Counted from the first letter of the stretch, positions 16,647 to 25,471 are shown. The stretch: DNA of 64,000 nt from Ectothiorhodospira sp. BSL-9 (GCF_001632845.1 NZ_CP011994.1:1178001-1242000); one strand, 5' to 3'. A program made the numbers and translations. The notes: generated by a model from the letters alone, not told the origin.

Positions 16647-17710
16647 TCAGGTGTCCATCACTTCGCTCACACGGCGCACCATGCAGGTGAGCAGGGCCAT
16701 GCGCACGAACACCGCGCCCCTGGCCTGGGCGAAGTACCAGTTGTGGCGGGTGGGGTCCAGATCCGTGTCCAGCTCCTTGCCCCGGGCAAGGGGGTGCAGG
16801 ATGATGGAGTCCTTCTTCAAGGGGGAGGCGGTGGAGAGTTTCAGTTCTGCGCCCATCTGCTCGAAGCTGTCACCCACCCAGGCAATGGCGTTGATGTACA
16901 CCACGTCCAGGTCGGGAAGCTCCGGTTCCAGCTGGTTGGACACGCGTACCGACAGCCCTGCCTCGCTCAGTTCCTCCGCCTGACCCTCGTCGAAGGGGGC
17001 CTCCTGGTCCGTGAAGATCACCACTTCCTCAATGGCCGTGTGAAAGCGTGCCAGCAGGAGCAGCAGACTGCGCACGGTGCGCATGCGATTGGGCACGCCG
17101 ATGATGCCCACGCGGATACGCTTGTGGCGGGGCAGGTCCGGGTCCAGCAGCTCGGGGCGCCACTTGAAGATGGTATACACGTCCGCCATCGCCTGGGTGG
17201 GGTGCTCGTCAATGCCGTTGCCGGCATTGACGATGGGGATGCGCAGCGCATCCAGCATGTCGTAGACGGAGCGGTCCTCGTTGTTGCGCAGGACGATCAC
17301 ATCGCCGTAGTTGTTGAACATCTCGGCGATGTCCTGGATGGATTCGCCCTTGGCCATGCCCGTGCTCTTGGGATCGGTGATGGACATGATGTCCCCCCCA
17401 GGCGGTGCCAGGCACTCTCGAAGGAGAGGCGTGTGCGGGTGCTGGGTTCGTAGAAGGCACTGATCAGGATCTTGCCTTGCAGCGGCAGGTGCATGAGCGC
17501 CGGTGTGCTCTCGTACTGGGCCGACAGGCGGAACAGCTGGGTGAGGGTGTCCCGGTCAAACTGCCGCGAGGACACCACGTGCCGACTGGCCAGGGCCAGC
17601 AGCGGGCCGGGATCTTCGGGGATGCTCTCTGCCAGGGCTCGGGGCCGCTCGATGCCGGCGGTACCGTCCTTGGGGCGAAGCGGCTTTTGAAGCTGCGAGT
17701 CGACTACCAT
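16647..17710 (-). pseudogene. Aspartate carbamoyltransferase-like gene split by a one-base shift in a G7 tract
   Basis: Two frames join at C7 (plus strand 17393-17399): with eight G instead of seven, one 354-residue protein results. Carbamoyl-phosphate residues of PyrB are kept: STRTR (90-94), Lys121 (MAKGES), Arg142 (VIVLRN), HPTQ (170-173), as is Arg211 (RTVRSL, like Arg167 that binds the alpha-carboxylate). Arg229 and Gln231 of PyrB, which hold the aspartate side chain, align with Ala275 and Ala277 (YINAIAW). So it likely carbamoylates another amino acid, possibly glutamine. Start ATG 17710 has AGAGG upstream. The break may be a sequencing error, a real mutation or a slippage site; nothing else is degraded. 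Confidence 0.75.
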
Positions 17711-17744
17711 GACTAATGCCTCTTTGACTGGGAAAGACAACGGT

Positions 17745-18497
17745 TCAATCGGCGATCCCTTCCACCTTGGAGATCTCTGCCAGGGCCTGGTCAGTACTCA
17801 TCACTCGGGCGTAGCGGTCCTTCATGGTGAGTATCGTGGCCCGCTGCAGTTCGGGGGTCACCGTGGCGCTGGCGTCTTCGATCAGGGTGACGTAAAAACC
17901 CAGGTCGCACGCATCCCGAATGGCCGTGGAGACGCATTCGTTGCTGTAAACCCCCACCACGAACAGGGCGGTTATATTGAGGTTGCGCAGCACATACTCG
18001 ATGTTGGTGGCCGTGAAGACGCCACTGGCCGTCTTGTTGATGATGATCTCGTCACCCTGAGGCGCCACGATCTCAAGGAAATCCGCCTCCTTGGACCCCG
18101 GCGCCGCATGCAGGCCCAGGCGCTTGTGACCCGGACCCCGGTCCCGGCCGTCCTGGGTGAGGGACTGGATGCGGGTGTGGATCACCTCCAGGCCCAGGGA
18201 GCGGAAGCCGTCCTGCAGACGGCGCACATTGGGCAGGACCGTGTTCTCCAGGCGATCGAAGTAGTAGTCCTGGGACTCGGGGGGCAGACCGGAGCGTTCC
18301 GCGTCGGCAAACACCCCCCAACCCCGGGCGGCATCCAGATATTGCAGGTCAATGCAGAGCATCGCTGCATGGTGGGTGCCCAGGGCCCGGGTCAGGGCCC
18401 GGTTGGTGATGAGGGTCTCCCGGTACTGCTCGCGCAGCGGGTCGACGTTTTCGTAGGTGGCGCTGGGTGCCGTGTTCTGGGTCTTGTTATTGCTCAC
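17745..18497 (-). CDS. Isochorismatase-family amidohydrolase (cysteine hydrolase)
   Basis: The 250-residue protein has the Asp-Lys-Cys triad of the isochorismatase/N-carbamoylsarcosine amidase family: Asp in CIDLQ, Lys in INKTASGVF and Cys in VGVYSNECVSTAI. Members cleave isochorismate, nicotinamide, biuret or N-carbamoyl groups. No siderophore genes are near, and the neighbours handle carbamoyl groups, so an amidase acting on a carbamoylated or amidated amino acid is likelier. It starts at GTG 18497, overlapping the TGA of the M20 gene, which shows tight coupling. The carbamoyltransferase follows 34 bases later. Confidence 0.82.
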   Translation of the reverse strand: MSNNKTQNTAPSATYENVDPLREQYRETLITNRALTRALGTHHAAMLCIDLQYLDAARGWGVFADAERSGLPPESQDYYFDRLENTVLPNVRRLQDGFRSLGLEVIHTRIQSLTQDGRDRGPGHKRLGLHAAPGSKEADFLEIVAPQGDEIIINKTASGVFTATNIEYVLRNLNITALFVVGVYSNECVSTAIRDACDLGFYVTLIEDASATVTPELQRATILTMKDRYARVMSTDQALAEISKVEGIAD

Positions 18498-19750
18498 TTG
18501 AGTTCCCCTCCGCTCTCGGTGGCCAGCGACAGGATGGCCTGCAGCATCAGGTTGGCCCCGCGTTCGATGTCTTCCCAGTTGGTCCACTCTGCCGCCGAAT
18601 GGCTGCGCCCCTCCAGGCTGGGCACGAAGATCATCCCGGTGCGGGTGAGCGAGGCCATGATCTGGGCATCATGGGCGGCGCCGCTGGGCAGGCGAAGGTC
18701 TTTCAGGTCCAGTGCGCGCGCCTTGTCCTCCAGCAGTTGCACCAGCGCCGGGTCGCAGCGTTGCGGAGGCAATTCCGAGAGCACTTCGAACTCGAACATC
18801 AGCGAACGTCGCCGGGCCATGGTCGAGAGGGTGCGACGGAAGGCATCCGCCAGGTTGGTCAGGGTGTCCGGGTCCGTATCCCTCACGTCCAGGGAAAAGC
18901 TGGTGTAGCCGGGCACGGTATTGGCGGCACCGGGCTTGAGTTCCACGCGGCCGATGGTGGCGCGGCTGTGGGGGCTGCCGTGTTCTTCCAGAATGCGTTC
19001 GATCTCGCCGGCAAATTCGGCCAGCCCCTGGAAGGTGTCGTTGCGCATGTCCATGGGGGTGGTGCCGGCGTGATTGGTCTGCCCCTTGAGTTGCACGTCC
19101 CACTTGAACAGGCCGGTGATGGCTTCCACCACGCCGACGCTGATCTTGCCGCGATCCAGTACCGGACCCTGCTCGATGTGCAGCTCCAGATAGGCGTGGA
19201 TGGAATCCCTGGGTCGACGGGCGAACAGGGCGGCATTGGCATCCAGCCCCCAGGCGGCCATGGCTTCGGTGAGGGTGATGCCATCCAGGTCCCGGGCCGC
19301 ATGGATCATGGCCGGGGTCAGTTGGCCCGCCACCGCCTGAGAGCCGAACAGACCGCCGAACCGACCTTCCTCGTCGGTGAAGTTCACTACTTCCAGAGGG
19401 TGGCGCAGGGGCAGGCCCGACTCCTTCACAGTGCGCAGCACCTCCAGCCCGACGAGTACACCCAGGGCCCCATCCAGGGGGCCTCCACCCGGCACGGTGT
19501 CCAGATGGGAGCCCATCATCACGCTGGGACGCTGACCATCCCAGTCCAGGCGACCATGCAGATTGGCGGCGCCATCCTCGTAGAAGTCCAGGTCCGCCTC
19601 AAGAATGCGCTCCCGAAACCACTGACGCCCGGCGAGATCCCCTTCGCTGAAGGCCATGCGATGAATGCCGCGGTCGGCATCCCGGCCAATGGCTGAAAGG
19701 GCCTCGATGTCGTGCTGCAGGCGTTGGAAATTGATTCGGATGGGCGTCAT
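18494..19750 (-). CDS. M20-family N-carbamoyl-L-amino acid hydrolase (carbamoylase)
   Basis: The 418-residue protein belongs to the HyuC/AtzF-like branch of M20 metallopeptidase-fold amidohydrolases. Metal ligands are visible: GSHLDTVPGGG (His, Asp), FTDEEGRFGG (Glu), LHIEQGPVLD (His) and a C-terminal SGAAHDAQ. This branch removes the carbamoyl group from N-carbamoyl amino acids, beta-ureidopropionate or allantoate. Length matches the family (about 410). It opens the structural operon, 92 bases after the MarR gene on the same strand. In this context it probably recycles the carbamoylated product when salinity falls; that role is inference. Confidence 0.85.
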   Translation of the reverse strand: MTPIRINFQRLQHDIEALSAIGRDADRGIHRMAFSEGDLAGRQWFRERILEADLDFYEDGAANLHGRLDWDGQRPSVMMGSHLDTVPGGGPLDGALGVLVGLEVLRTVKESGLPLRHPLEVVNFTDEEGRFGGLFGSQAVAGQLTPAMIHAARDLDGITLTEAMAAWGLDANAALFARRPRDSIHAYLELHIEQGPVLDRGKISVGVVEAITGLFKWDVQLKGQTNHAGTTPMDMRNDTFQGLAEFAGEIERILEEHGSPHSRATIGRVELKPGAANTVPGYTSFSLDVRDTDPDTLTNLADAFRRTLSTMARRRSLMFEFEVLSELPPQRCDPALVQLLEDKARALDLKDLRLPSGAAHDAQIMASLTRTGMIFVPSLEGRSHSAAEWTNWEDIERGANLMLQAILSLATESGGELK

Positions 19751-19842
19751 TCAGTCCCCTCTCTGCTATGCATATGACCTTTGGATGGTACTAGGCCGGG
19801 TGGCTGCAAGGCCAGCGATGCCCCGGGTCGAGGATGGCACCG

Positions 19843-20373
19843 TCAATCGTCGGCGATGGGCTTGAGTGCCGCCTTTTCGTCCGGGGTTTCCATGATCTCC
19901 AGCAGATCCCCCAGGCCCGCCTCCAGGGCGGCAAGGCTTTCGGCGGGCAGCGCCTGCAGGGCCCGGTTGAGTTCACCCTGGGCCGGAGCGGGGGCGTTGT
20001 CCAGCAGGCTTTGCCCCGCTGGCGTCGTGAACAGCCGGACCACCCGCTGATCGCGACCGGCCCTGCGACGCTCCAGCAGGCCCTTGCGTTCCAGCTTGTC
20101 CAGCATGTTGGAGGCCGTCGACACGTGTATGGAGAGTCGCTGGGACAGATCTCCCACGCTCAAACCGGGCTCCAGTTGAACCTCCCAAAGGGCCCACAGC
20201 TGTGCGGCACTGACGCCGCAGTCTTCCTGGATGCGTCGGGAGTGCCCCTGCAGCGAACGGAACAGCACCCGCAGTCGCTGGATGACCGCCTGCACGCGCA
20301 TCTCTTCGGCGCGAACGCCGCTGCCATGCTGTTCGGCAGGTGGGGAGTGAACTCGTGTCTGAAGGCTGGCCAT
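19843..20373 (-). CDS. MarR-family transcriptional regulator
   Basis: The 176-residue protein has a winged helix: the recognition region reads LSVGDLSQRLSIHVSTASNMLDKLERKGLLERR, followed by the wing RAGRDQRVVRLF. Start ATG 20373 (MASLQTR) is chosen because homology begins after it and a promoter lies 32-60 bases upstream. It precedes the carbamoylase operon on the same strand and diverges from sucrose synthase, so it is placed to control both. Palindromes TTGTACAA and TTGCACAA sit between its promoter and start, as expected for autorepression. The ligand is unknown. Confidence 0.88.
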   Translation of the reverse strand: MASLQTRVHSPPAEQHGSGVRAEEMRVQAVIQRLRVLFRSLQGHSRRIQEDCGVSAAQLWALWEVQLEPGLSVGDLSQRLSIHVSTASNMLDKLERKGLLERRRAGRDQRVVRLFTTPAGQSLLDNAPAPAQGELNRALQALPAESLAALEAGLGDLLEIMETPDEKAALKPIADD

Positions 20374-20385
20374 GGCATGTTCTTT

Positions 20386-20408
20386 TTGCACAAATCCTTT
20401 TTGTACAA
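20386..20408. promoter_or_regulatory. Candidate MarR operator (two 8-bp palindromes)
   Basis: TTGCACAA (20386-20393, one mismatch from palindromic) and TTGTACAA (20401-20408, perfect palindrome) lie 15 bp apart. The second overlaps the marR -10 element. Direct control by the adjacent regulator is inferred from position. Confidence 0.5.
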
Positions 20409-20433
20409 TAGCATTAAGGCGAACAGCCCACAA
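20405..20433 (-). promoter_or_regulatory. Candidate sigma-70 promoter of the marR gene/operon
   Basis: On the minus strand TTGTGG (20433-20428), a 17-base spacer and TATTGT (20410-20405). A hairpin AGCCCA/TGGGCT (20425-20440) overlaps the -35 region. Confidence 0.5.
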
Positions 20434-20512
20434 ATGGGCTTGCCGGTCGGCCTTGCTACACTGAGCAGGCCACGTATCACCTGCCATCCGATGCGCACCA
20501 GGGGGACACAGC

Positions 20513-22897
20513 ATGTTGGAAGCCTTGCGGGAAAACATTACCCAACACCGGGAATTCACCTACCTGTTGCTACGTCGCTATCAGAATTTCGGGCGCGCCT
20601 TCGTGCTGCGCTCGGACCTGCAGGATGCCTTCCGGGAACTGGAGGCGGAGCATGACAGCCCACCCCCGGACACCTCGGCCCTGGCACAGATGGTGGAGGA
20701 TGTGCAGGAGGCGGTGATCACTCCGCCCTGGGTCGCGTTCTCCGTGCGCCCCCGCGTAGGCCGCTGGGTCTACCTGCGCATCCATGCCGATGAGCTGGCG
20801 GTGGAGCCGCTCAGCGTGAGCGAGTTCCTGGGCTCGAAGGAGCGCATGGTGGCCCCTCACCTGGAGGAAGACCGCCCCCTGGAGTTCGACATCGGTGCCT
20901 TTCAGCGCAACTTCCCCAACATGCGCGAATCCCGATCCATCGGCCAGGGCGTGGAATTCCTCAACCGCAAGCTCTCCAGCCAATTGTTCGACGGCCAGGG
21001 CCAGGGTTTCGACAAGCTGTTCCAGTTCCTGCGGGAGCATCGCTGCAACGGCCAGCAACTGATGATCAATGATCGGGTGCGGGATGTGGATGGCCTGCGC
21101 AGGGCCATTCGCTCCGCCGAGAAGATGCTCGCCCGCAAGGACCGACAGACCCCCTGGGCAGAGGTGGCTCACGCGCTGCAGGACCTGGGCCTGGAGGCTG
21201 GCTGGGGCAAGGACGTGGGCCGGGTGATTGAAAGCCTGCAACTGCTCTCGGAGTTGCTTGAGGCGCCCTCGCCCAAGACCCTGGAGCACTTCCTGGCGCG
21301 TATCCCCATGATCTTCAGCATGCTGATCCTCTCGCCCCATGGGTTCTTCGGGCAGTCCAATGTGCTGGGGCTGCCCGACACCGGCGGGCAGGTGGTCTAC
21401 ATCCTGGACCAGGTGCGGGCCCTGGAGCGGGAGATGCACGACCGACTGGCCGAGCAGGGCCTGGACATCCAGCCCCGCATCCTGGTGGTGACTCGCCTCA
21501 TTCCCGAGGCCCGGGGCACCACCTGCGACCAGCCCGAGGAGATGATTTCCGGCACCCAGAACGCCAAGATCCTGCGCGTGCCCTTCCGCGGCCGCGATGG
21601 CGAAGTGGTGCCCCAGTGGACTTCCCGTTTCGAGATCTGGCCTTATCTGGAGCGTTTCACCAATGACGTGGAGACCCGGGTGCGTGCGGAACTGGGAGGG
21701 CGTCCCGATCTGATCGTGGGCAACTATTCCGATGGCAATCTGGTGGCCACCCTGCTGTCGGCGCGCATGCACGTCACCCAGTGCAACATCGCCCACGCCC
21801 TGGAGAAGACCAAGTACCTGTACTCGGATCTCTACTGGAAGGAAAACGAGGAGCACTATCATTTTTCCTGCCAGTTCACCGCCGACCTCATTGCCATGAA
21901 CGCGGCGGATTTCATCATCACCAGTACCTACCAGGAGATTGCTGGCACCGATCACGCCATCGGCCAGTACGAGAGTTATGGTTCGTTCACCATGCCGGAC
22001 ATGTATCGCGTGGTGAATGGGATTGATGTGTTCGATCCCCGATTCAACATCGTTTCACCGGGGGCGGATTCCGAGGTGTATTTCTCCCATCAGAAAGGCG
22101 AGCGGCGCATGAAGGGGCTGCATGAGGAGCTGCACGAGATGGTCTTCGGCGGCCCGCACCCGGAGGGGCGCGGCGTGCTGGCGGAACCGGACAAGCCCAT
22201 CATCTTCACCATGGCCCGTCTGGACCGCATCAAGAACATCACCGGCCTGGTGTCCTGGTATGCGGCCAACCCGGAACTGCGCAAGCGGGCCAACCTGGTG
22301 GTGGTGGCCGGTTACACCGATGCCTCCCGTTCCTCCGATCGGGAGGAGCAGGAGCAGATCGCGCACATGCATCATCTGTTCGATGAATATGGTCTGGAGG
22401 ACCAGGTGCGCTGGTTGGGGGTGCGCCTGGACAAGGTGCTCTGCGGCGAACTCTACCGCTATATTGCCGATCACCGCGGCGTGTTCGTGCAGCCGGCCCT
22501 GTTCGAGGCCTTTGGTCTGACGGTGATCGAGGCCATGGTGTCGGGGCTGCCCACGTTTGCCACCCTCTACGGGGGGCCGCTGGAGATCATCGAGCATGGG
22601 CATTCCGGGTATCACATCGACCCGAACCACGGGGACGAGGCAGCCGAAACCCTGATGGAATTCTTTACCCGCTGCGAGCGCGACCCGGGCCACTGGAACC
22701 GCATCTCCCAGGCCGGTATGGACCGGGTGGAGGCCCGCTACACCTGGAAACTCTATGCCGAACGCATGATGACCCTGTCCCGTATCTACGGGTTCTGGAA
22801 GTACGTCACCAACCTGGAACGGGCCGAGACCCGGCGCTATCTGGAGATGTTCTACGCCCTCCAGTACCGGCCCCTGGCGGCCCGGCTGGAGGGGTGA
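20513..22897 (+). CDS. Sucrose synthase
   Basis: The 794-residue length equals that of bacterial sucrose synthases. The N-terminal regulatory part (1-270) precedes a GT-B glycosyltransferase starting at SPHGFFGQSNVLGLPDTGGQ, where GGQ contacts the nucleotide sugar. The retaining GT4 E-x7-E motif is EAFGLTVIEAM. It interconverts sucrose + NDP and NDP-glucose + fructose. Sucrose is a known osmolyte in halophilic phototrophs; direction here is unknown. It is divergent from the MarR gene. A fructokinase-like kinase (13601) could handle the fructose. No sucrose-phosphate synthase or phosphatase is next to it. Confidence 0.93.
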   Translation: MLEALRENITQHREFTYLLLRRYQNFGRAFVLRSDLQDAFRELEAEHDSPPPDTSALAQMVEDVQEAVITPPWVAFSVRPRVGRWVYLRIHADELAVEPLSVSEFLGSKERMVAPHLEEDRPLEFDIGAFQRNFPNMRESRSIGQGVEFLNRKLSSQLFDGQGQGFDKLFQFLREHRCNGQQLMINDRVRDVDGLRRAIRSAEKMLARKDRQTPWAEVAHALQDLGLEAGWGKDVGRVIESLQLLSELLEAPSPKTLEHFLARIPMIFSMLILSPHGFFGQSNVLGLPDTGGQVVYILDQVRALEREMHDRLAEQGLDIQPRILVVTRLIPEARGTTCDQPEEMISGTQNAKILRVPFRGRDGEVVPQWTSRFEIWPYLERFTNDVETRVRAELGGRPDLIVGNYSDGNLVATLLSARMHVTQCNIAHALEKTKYLYSDLYWKENEEHYHFSCQFTADLIAMNAADFIITSTYQEIAGTDHAIGQYESYGSFTMPDMYRVVNGIDVFDPRFNIVSPGADSEVYFSHQKGERRMKGLHEELHEMVFGGPHPEGRGVLAEPDKPIIFTMARLDRIKNITGLVSWYAANPELRKRANLVVVAGYTDASRSSDREEQEQIAHMHHLFDEYGLEDQVRWLGVRLDKVLCGELYRYIADHRGVFVQPALFEAFGLTVIEAMVSGLPTFATLYGGPLEIIEHGHSGYHIDPNHGDEAAETLMEFFTRCERDPGHWNRISQAGMDRVEARYTWKLYAERMMTLSRIYGFWKYVTNLERAETRRYLEMFYALQYRPLAARLEG

Positions 22898-23013
22898 AAC
22901 TACGAGAAAACAGGTCGGATTATGAATGCCGACATCTGAAATCTCCCAAATACTGGCCCAGAAGCGGCGGGCTGTCCGAGGTTATCCCCTCTGTAAATCG
23001 CTCTGGGGGTGCC

Positions 23014-23313
23014 TCAGAACCGGCTCCACTCGATCTTGAGGATCTGCCCGTCGCTCACAGTGATGGTGTAGTTCAGGTCGTTGTGGCGGTAGAACCAGGT
23101 CTCAGAGACCCGCCATTCAAGGCAGCCGCGCCTTTCCTGGCGCACGCAGGTTTCCTGGCTGCTGCGATAGCGAGGCTCGCCCATGTGCTCCAGCAGCAGC
23201 CAGGCGGGACTGCCTTCGCGGATGAGCACACCGTCGAAGCGCAGGCTGGAGGCCTGGGATGTCGTGGCCACCAGGAGCAGTAGCAGAAGTAACCATGTCC
23301 AATGCTTGAGCAT
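23014..23313 (-). CDS. DUF2845 family small exported protein
   Basis: The 99-residue protein has a strongly hydrophobic signal peptide (MLKHWTWLLLLLLLVATTSQAS). The short mature domain has two cysteines (ETCVRQERRGCLEW) and ends WFYRHNDLNYTITVSDGQILKIEWSRF, typical of DUF2845. It is probably periplasmic and possibly disulfide bonded. Function is unknown. It converges on sucrose synthase, separated by 116 bases without a clear terminator. Confidence 0.8.
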   Translation of the reverse strand: MLKHWTWLLLLLLLVATTSQASSLRFDGVLIREGSPAWLLLEHMGEPRYRSSQETCVRQERRGCLEWRVSETWFYRHNDLNYTITVSDGQILKIEWSRF

Positions 23314-23430
23314 ATGATCGCGGGCCTTGTGACGGGGGGTCGGATGACATCATAGCAGCGGACTGCGCTGCGTCCTCACCCCCACAGCAGCGGCGAAGAA
23401 CCACAGCACCGGCAGGCACCTAACGCTCAT

Positions 23431-23535
23431 GCATCACGGTGGTGAGTCACCCCAGATGATGAAAGATACGTTACAAGCCCTTCTCCCCCTCGGGGGAGAA
23501 GGGAGTGTCTGTAGCTGACCTGGTTCTTTCACGTT
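23431..23535 (+). repeat. Interspersed repeat R2, copy B
   Basis: Starts GCATCACGGTGGTGAGTC, has a central hairpin CCCTTCTCCCCC/GGGGGAGAAGGG (about 23488-23512) and ends TGGTTCTTTCACGT. It is the main content of the 323-base gap 23314-23636, in which I see no gene. Confidence 0.78.
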
Positions 23536-23636
23536 AAAGACGACAGATAGTCGACTTTTGTGCGGTGCCCGGGCGGGGCAGTATGACCTTGATCCGTGAT
23601 CACGGCCTTCCGCCTCTGGGAGTTTCCTGCCTGCAC

Positions 23637-25457
23637 ATGGTCATTTCAGTCGCTACGGTGTCTTTCAAGCGTCCGGTCGCTGTCCTGCGCCTGGCGATGC
23701 TGTCCATGCTTCTGCTCTTTACCGGTACCGTTCAGGCACAGCCGGTACTGAGCATCCTGCCGGAATCCACCGGCTGTGTGTCGGTGCTGACCAGTCAGGC
23801 CGGCGGCTTGTATCGGGCCTGCGGACCGGACTGGCGCTTCCGGCGTGTCGCCGGTGCGCCCGATGCGTTGCCGGTGACCCTGGCCGAGAGCAACCGTTCA
23901 CTGATCCTCGGCACACGCACCGGACTCTACCAGCGTCCATTCGACCAGACCGAGTGGCAACGACTCAGCGATCAGCCCACCGGCGCGCTGGCCTGTCACG
24001 GCACCCACTGCGTGGTCCGATCCTTCGGCCAGGGGCCGCAGCGGTTATCGGATGGCCGGCTCTCCCCGCTGCAGGTCCGGCGACTTCCGGATCAGCCCCT
24101 GCAACAGTTCGTCATCGCCGGAGACGGTGCCCTGTATGGCGCCGGCATGGGCGCGGGTGTCCTGTGGCTCAAGCCCGGCAGTGATACCTGGCAGCCCGTC
24201 GGCTCCGGTCTGGGCAACGGCAACGTGCTGGCTTTGGCTTTGGCGTTGGCGGATGACGGCACCCTCCATGCCGGAACCTATGGTGGCGGCCTTTACCGTC
24301 TGCGCCCCGGTGAGTCCCGCTGGCAGCGCCTGTCGGGTCTGCAGGCCATGCAGGTGACGGCCCTGGCGGTGTCCGCCGATGGTCGCCGGGTGCTGGCCAG
24401 TGTCGGTGATGGGGTGCGGGAATCGCGGGATGGTGGCGACAACTGGCGGGCGGTGCCTGAATTGGCGGGCATCCCTGTGCTCAGCCTGGCCTTCGATGGG
24501 GCGGGTCGGGCCTGGGCCGGGACCCGGGAGGGACGACTGTACCGCCGACAGGACGAGGCGTGGATGCAGGTCCGTTTCGGGGCTGACCTGATCGTCCACC
24601 AGGTGGCGTCGGCGGGGCAGGGCGGGTTGTTCATCCTCATGGGCGATCGGTTGTACCGTCGCTCCCATCCCGGCGCGGACTGGCAGCGGATCGAAACACC
24701 GTTTCCCCTCACCGATGGGTCGGCGTCCCTGGCCGTGGATGCAGTGGGCCGCCTTTATCTGGGCAGTGCACGGCAGCCGCCCCGGCGTGTGGACAGCCGG
24801 ACCGGGGAGTGGCGAGTGTCGGCATCGGCATGGCCGGAGCCGGGTGGTGTACGTGCCCTGCGTACCGGCCCGGAGGGTGTCGTGTACGGGATACATGCCG
24901 ACACCGGTCAGCTCCATCGCCTGGAACCGGAACAGGATCGCTGGAGGCCGGTCGAGATCGGCGAGGCCCGTCCGGGCCATCAGCTACGGGATCTGCGGCG
25001 GCTGCCGGGGGGGCATGGGGTGGCCTGGGGGGCGAATGTCCTGATGTGGCAGCGTCCCGGTGAGTCATGGCAGCACAACTGGTTTGCCCAGCTTGAACGT
25101 GGGGCGCCCGGACTGGACGCCGACGGGGTGTTGTGGACTCGTCGACAGGTGACGGTGTTTTCGCTGGCCCCCGGTGAGAACCGCTGGCGCGACGACGCCA
25201 TCCGGCACCCTCTGTATGTGGAAGCCGTGGCCCTGATGGACGGCACGGAGCTGGCGCTGACCGAGGACGATCGTCTGGTACGCCTGCGGCGTCGGGAGGA
25301 TGGCACCTGGGTGGAACGCAATGCCTACGCACCGCCGGGGCCGCCGCCTTACGCACTGACCGCCATGGGGGACAGAGTCTATCTGGGCACCCTGGACGGC
25401 CTTCATGAACTGGACCCGGTGCATGGCACCTGGCGGGACATCACCCCCACACACTGA
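23637..25457 (+). CDS. Exported beta-propeller protein of unknown function
   Basis: About 606 residues. A signal peptide (basic KRP, then VAVLRLAMLSMLLLF, cleavage near VQA/QPV) precedes many propeller blades of about 40-45 residues with recurring patterns such as GTYGGGLYRLRPGESRWQRL and GTREGRLYRRQDEAW. These resemble BNR/sensor-type propellers of two-component and stress proteins. No catalytic motif is seen. The start is uncertain: in-frame ATGs lie at 23583, 23637 and 23697. It is the first gene of a three-gene cassette; the next start lies 15 bases downstream. It may bind another exported protein or a surface glycan. Confidence 0.6.
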   Translation: MVISVATVSFKRPVAVLRLAMLSMLLLFTGTVQAQPVLSILPESTGCVSVLTSQAGGLYRACGPDWRFRRVAGAPDALPVTLAESNRSLILGTRTGLYQRPFDQTEWQRLSDQPTGALACHGTHCVVRSFGQGPQRLSDGRLSPLQVRRLPDQPLQQFVIAGDGALYGAGMGAGVLWLKPGSDTWQPVGSGLGNGNVLALALALADDGTLHAGTYGGGLYRLRPGESRWQRLSGLQAMQVTALAVSADGRRVLASVGDGVRESRDGGDNWRAVPELAGIPVLSLAFDGAGRAWAGTREGRLYRRQDEAWMQVRFGADLIVHQVASAGQGGLFILMGDRLYRRSHPGADWQRIETPFPLTDGSASLAVDAVGRLYLGSARQPPRRVDSRTGEWRVSASAWPEPGGVRALRTGPEGVVYGIHADTGQLHRLEPEQDRWRPVEIGEARPGHQLRDLRRLPGGHGVAWGANVLMWQRPGESWQHNWFAQLERGAPGLDADGVLWTRRQVTVFSLAPGENRWRDDAIRHPLYVEAVALMDGTELALTEDDRLVRLRRREDGTWVERNAYAPPGPPPYALTAMGDRVYLGTLDGLHELDPVHGTWRDITPTH

Positions 25458-25471
25458 GGCCGGCCATCGAT

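Noticed and set aside
14722-16983. A 753-codon open frame antisense to the amidotransferase gene
   Set aside because: It is the mirror of a well conserved gene in GC-rich DNA, where stop codons are rare in some opposite frames. Its protein is His- and Gly-rich and has no recognisable motif. The same applies to the 713-codon frame opposite ccs1 (7713-9854).
16647-17740. Two separate genes in place of the carbamoyltransferase
   Set aside because: The first frame holds the carbamoyl-phosphate domain up to RLGG and the second continues exactly at the next family residue (DIMSIT); neither half could fold alone.
17745-18497. Isochorismatase of siderophore synthesis
   Set aside because: No entA/B/C/E-like, NRPS or iron-uptake genes are close, and the gene is translationally coupled to a carbamoylase.
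14569-19750. N-acetylglutaminylglutamine amide (NAGGN) synthesis operon
   Set aside because: The amidotransferase would fit, but the acetyltransferase/ligase (ngg) partner is absent and a carbamoyltransferase and carbamoylase are present instead.
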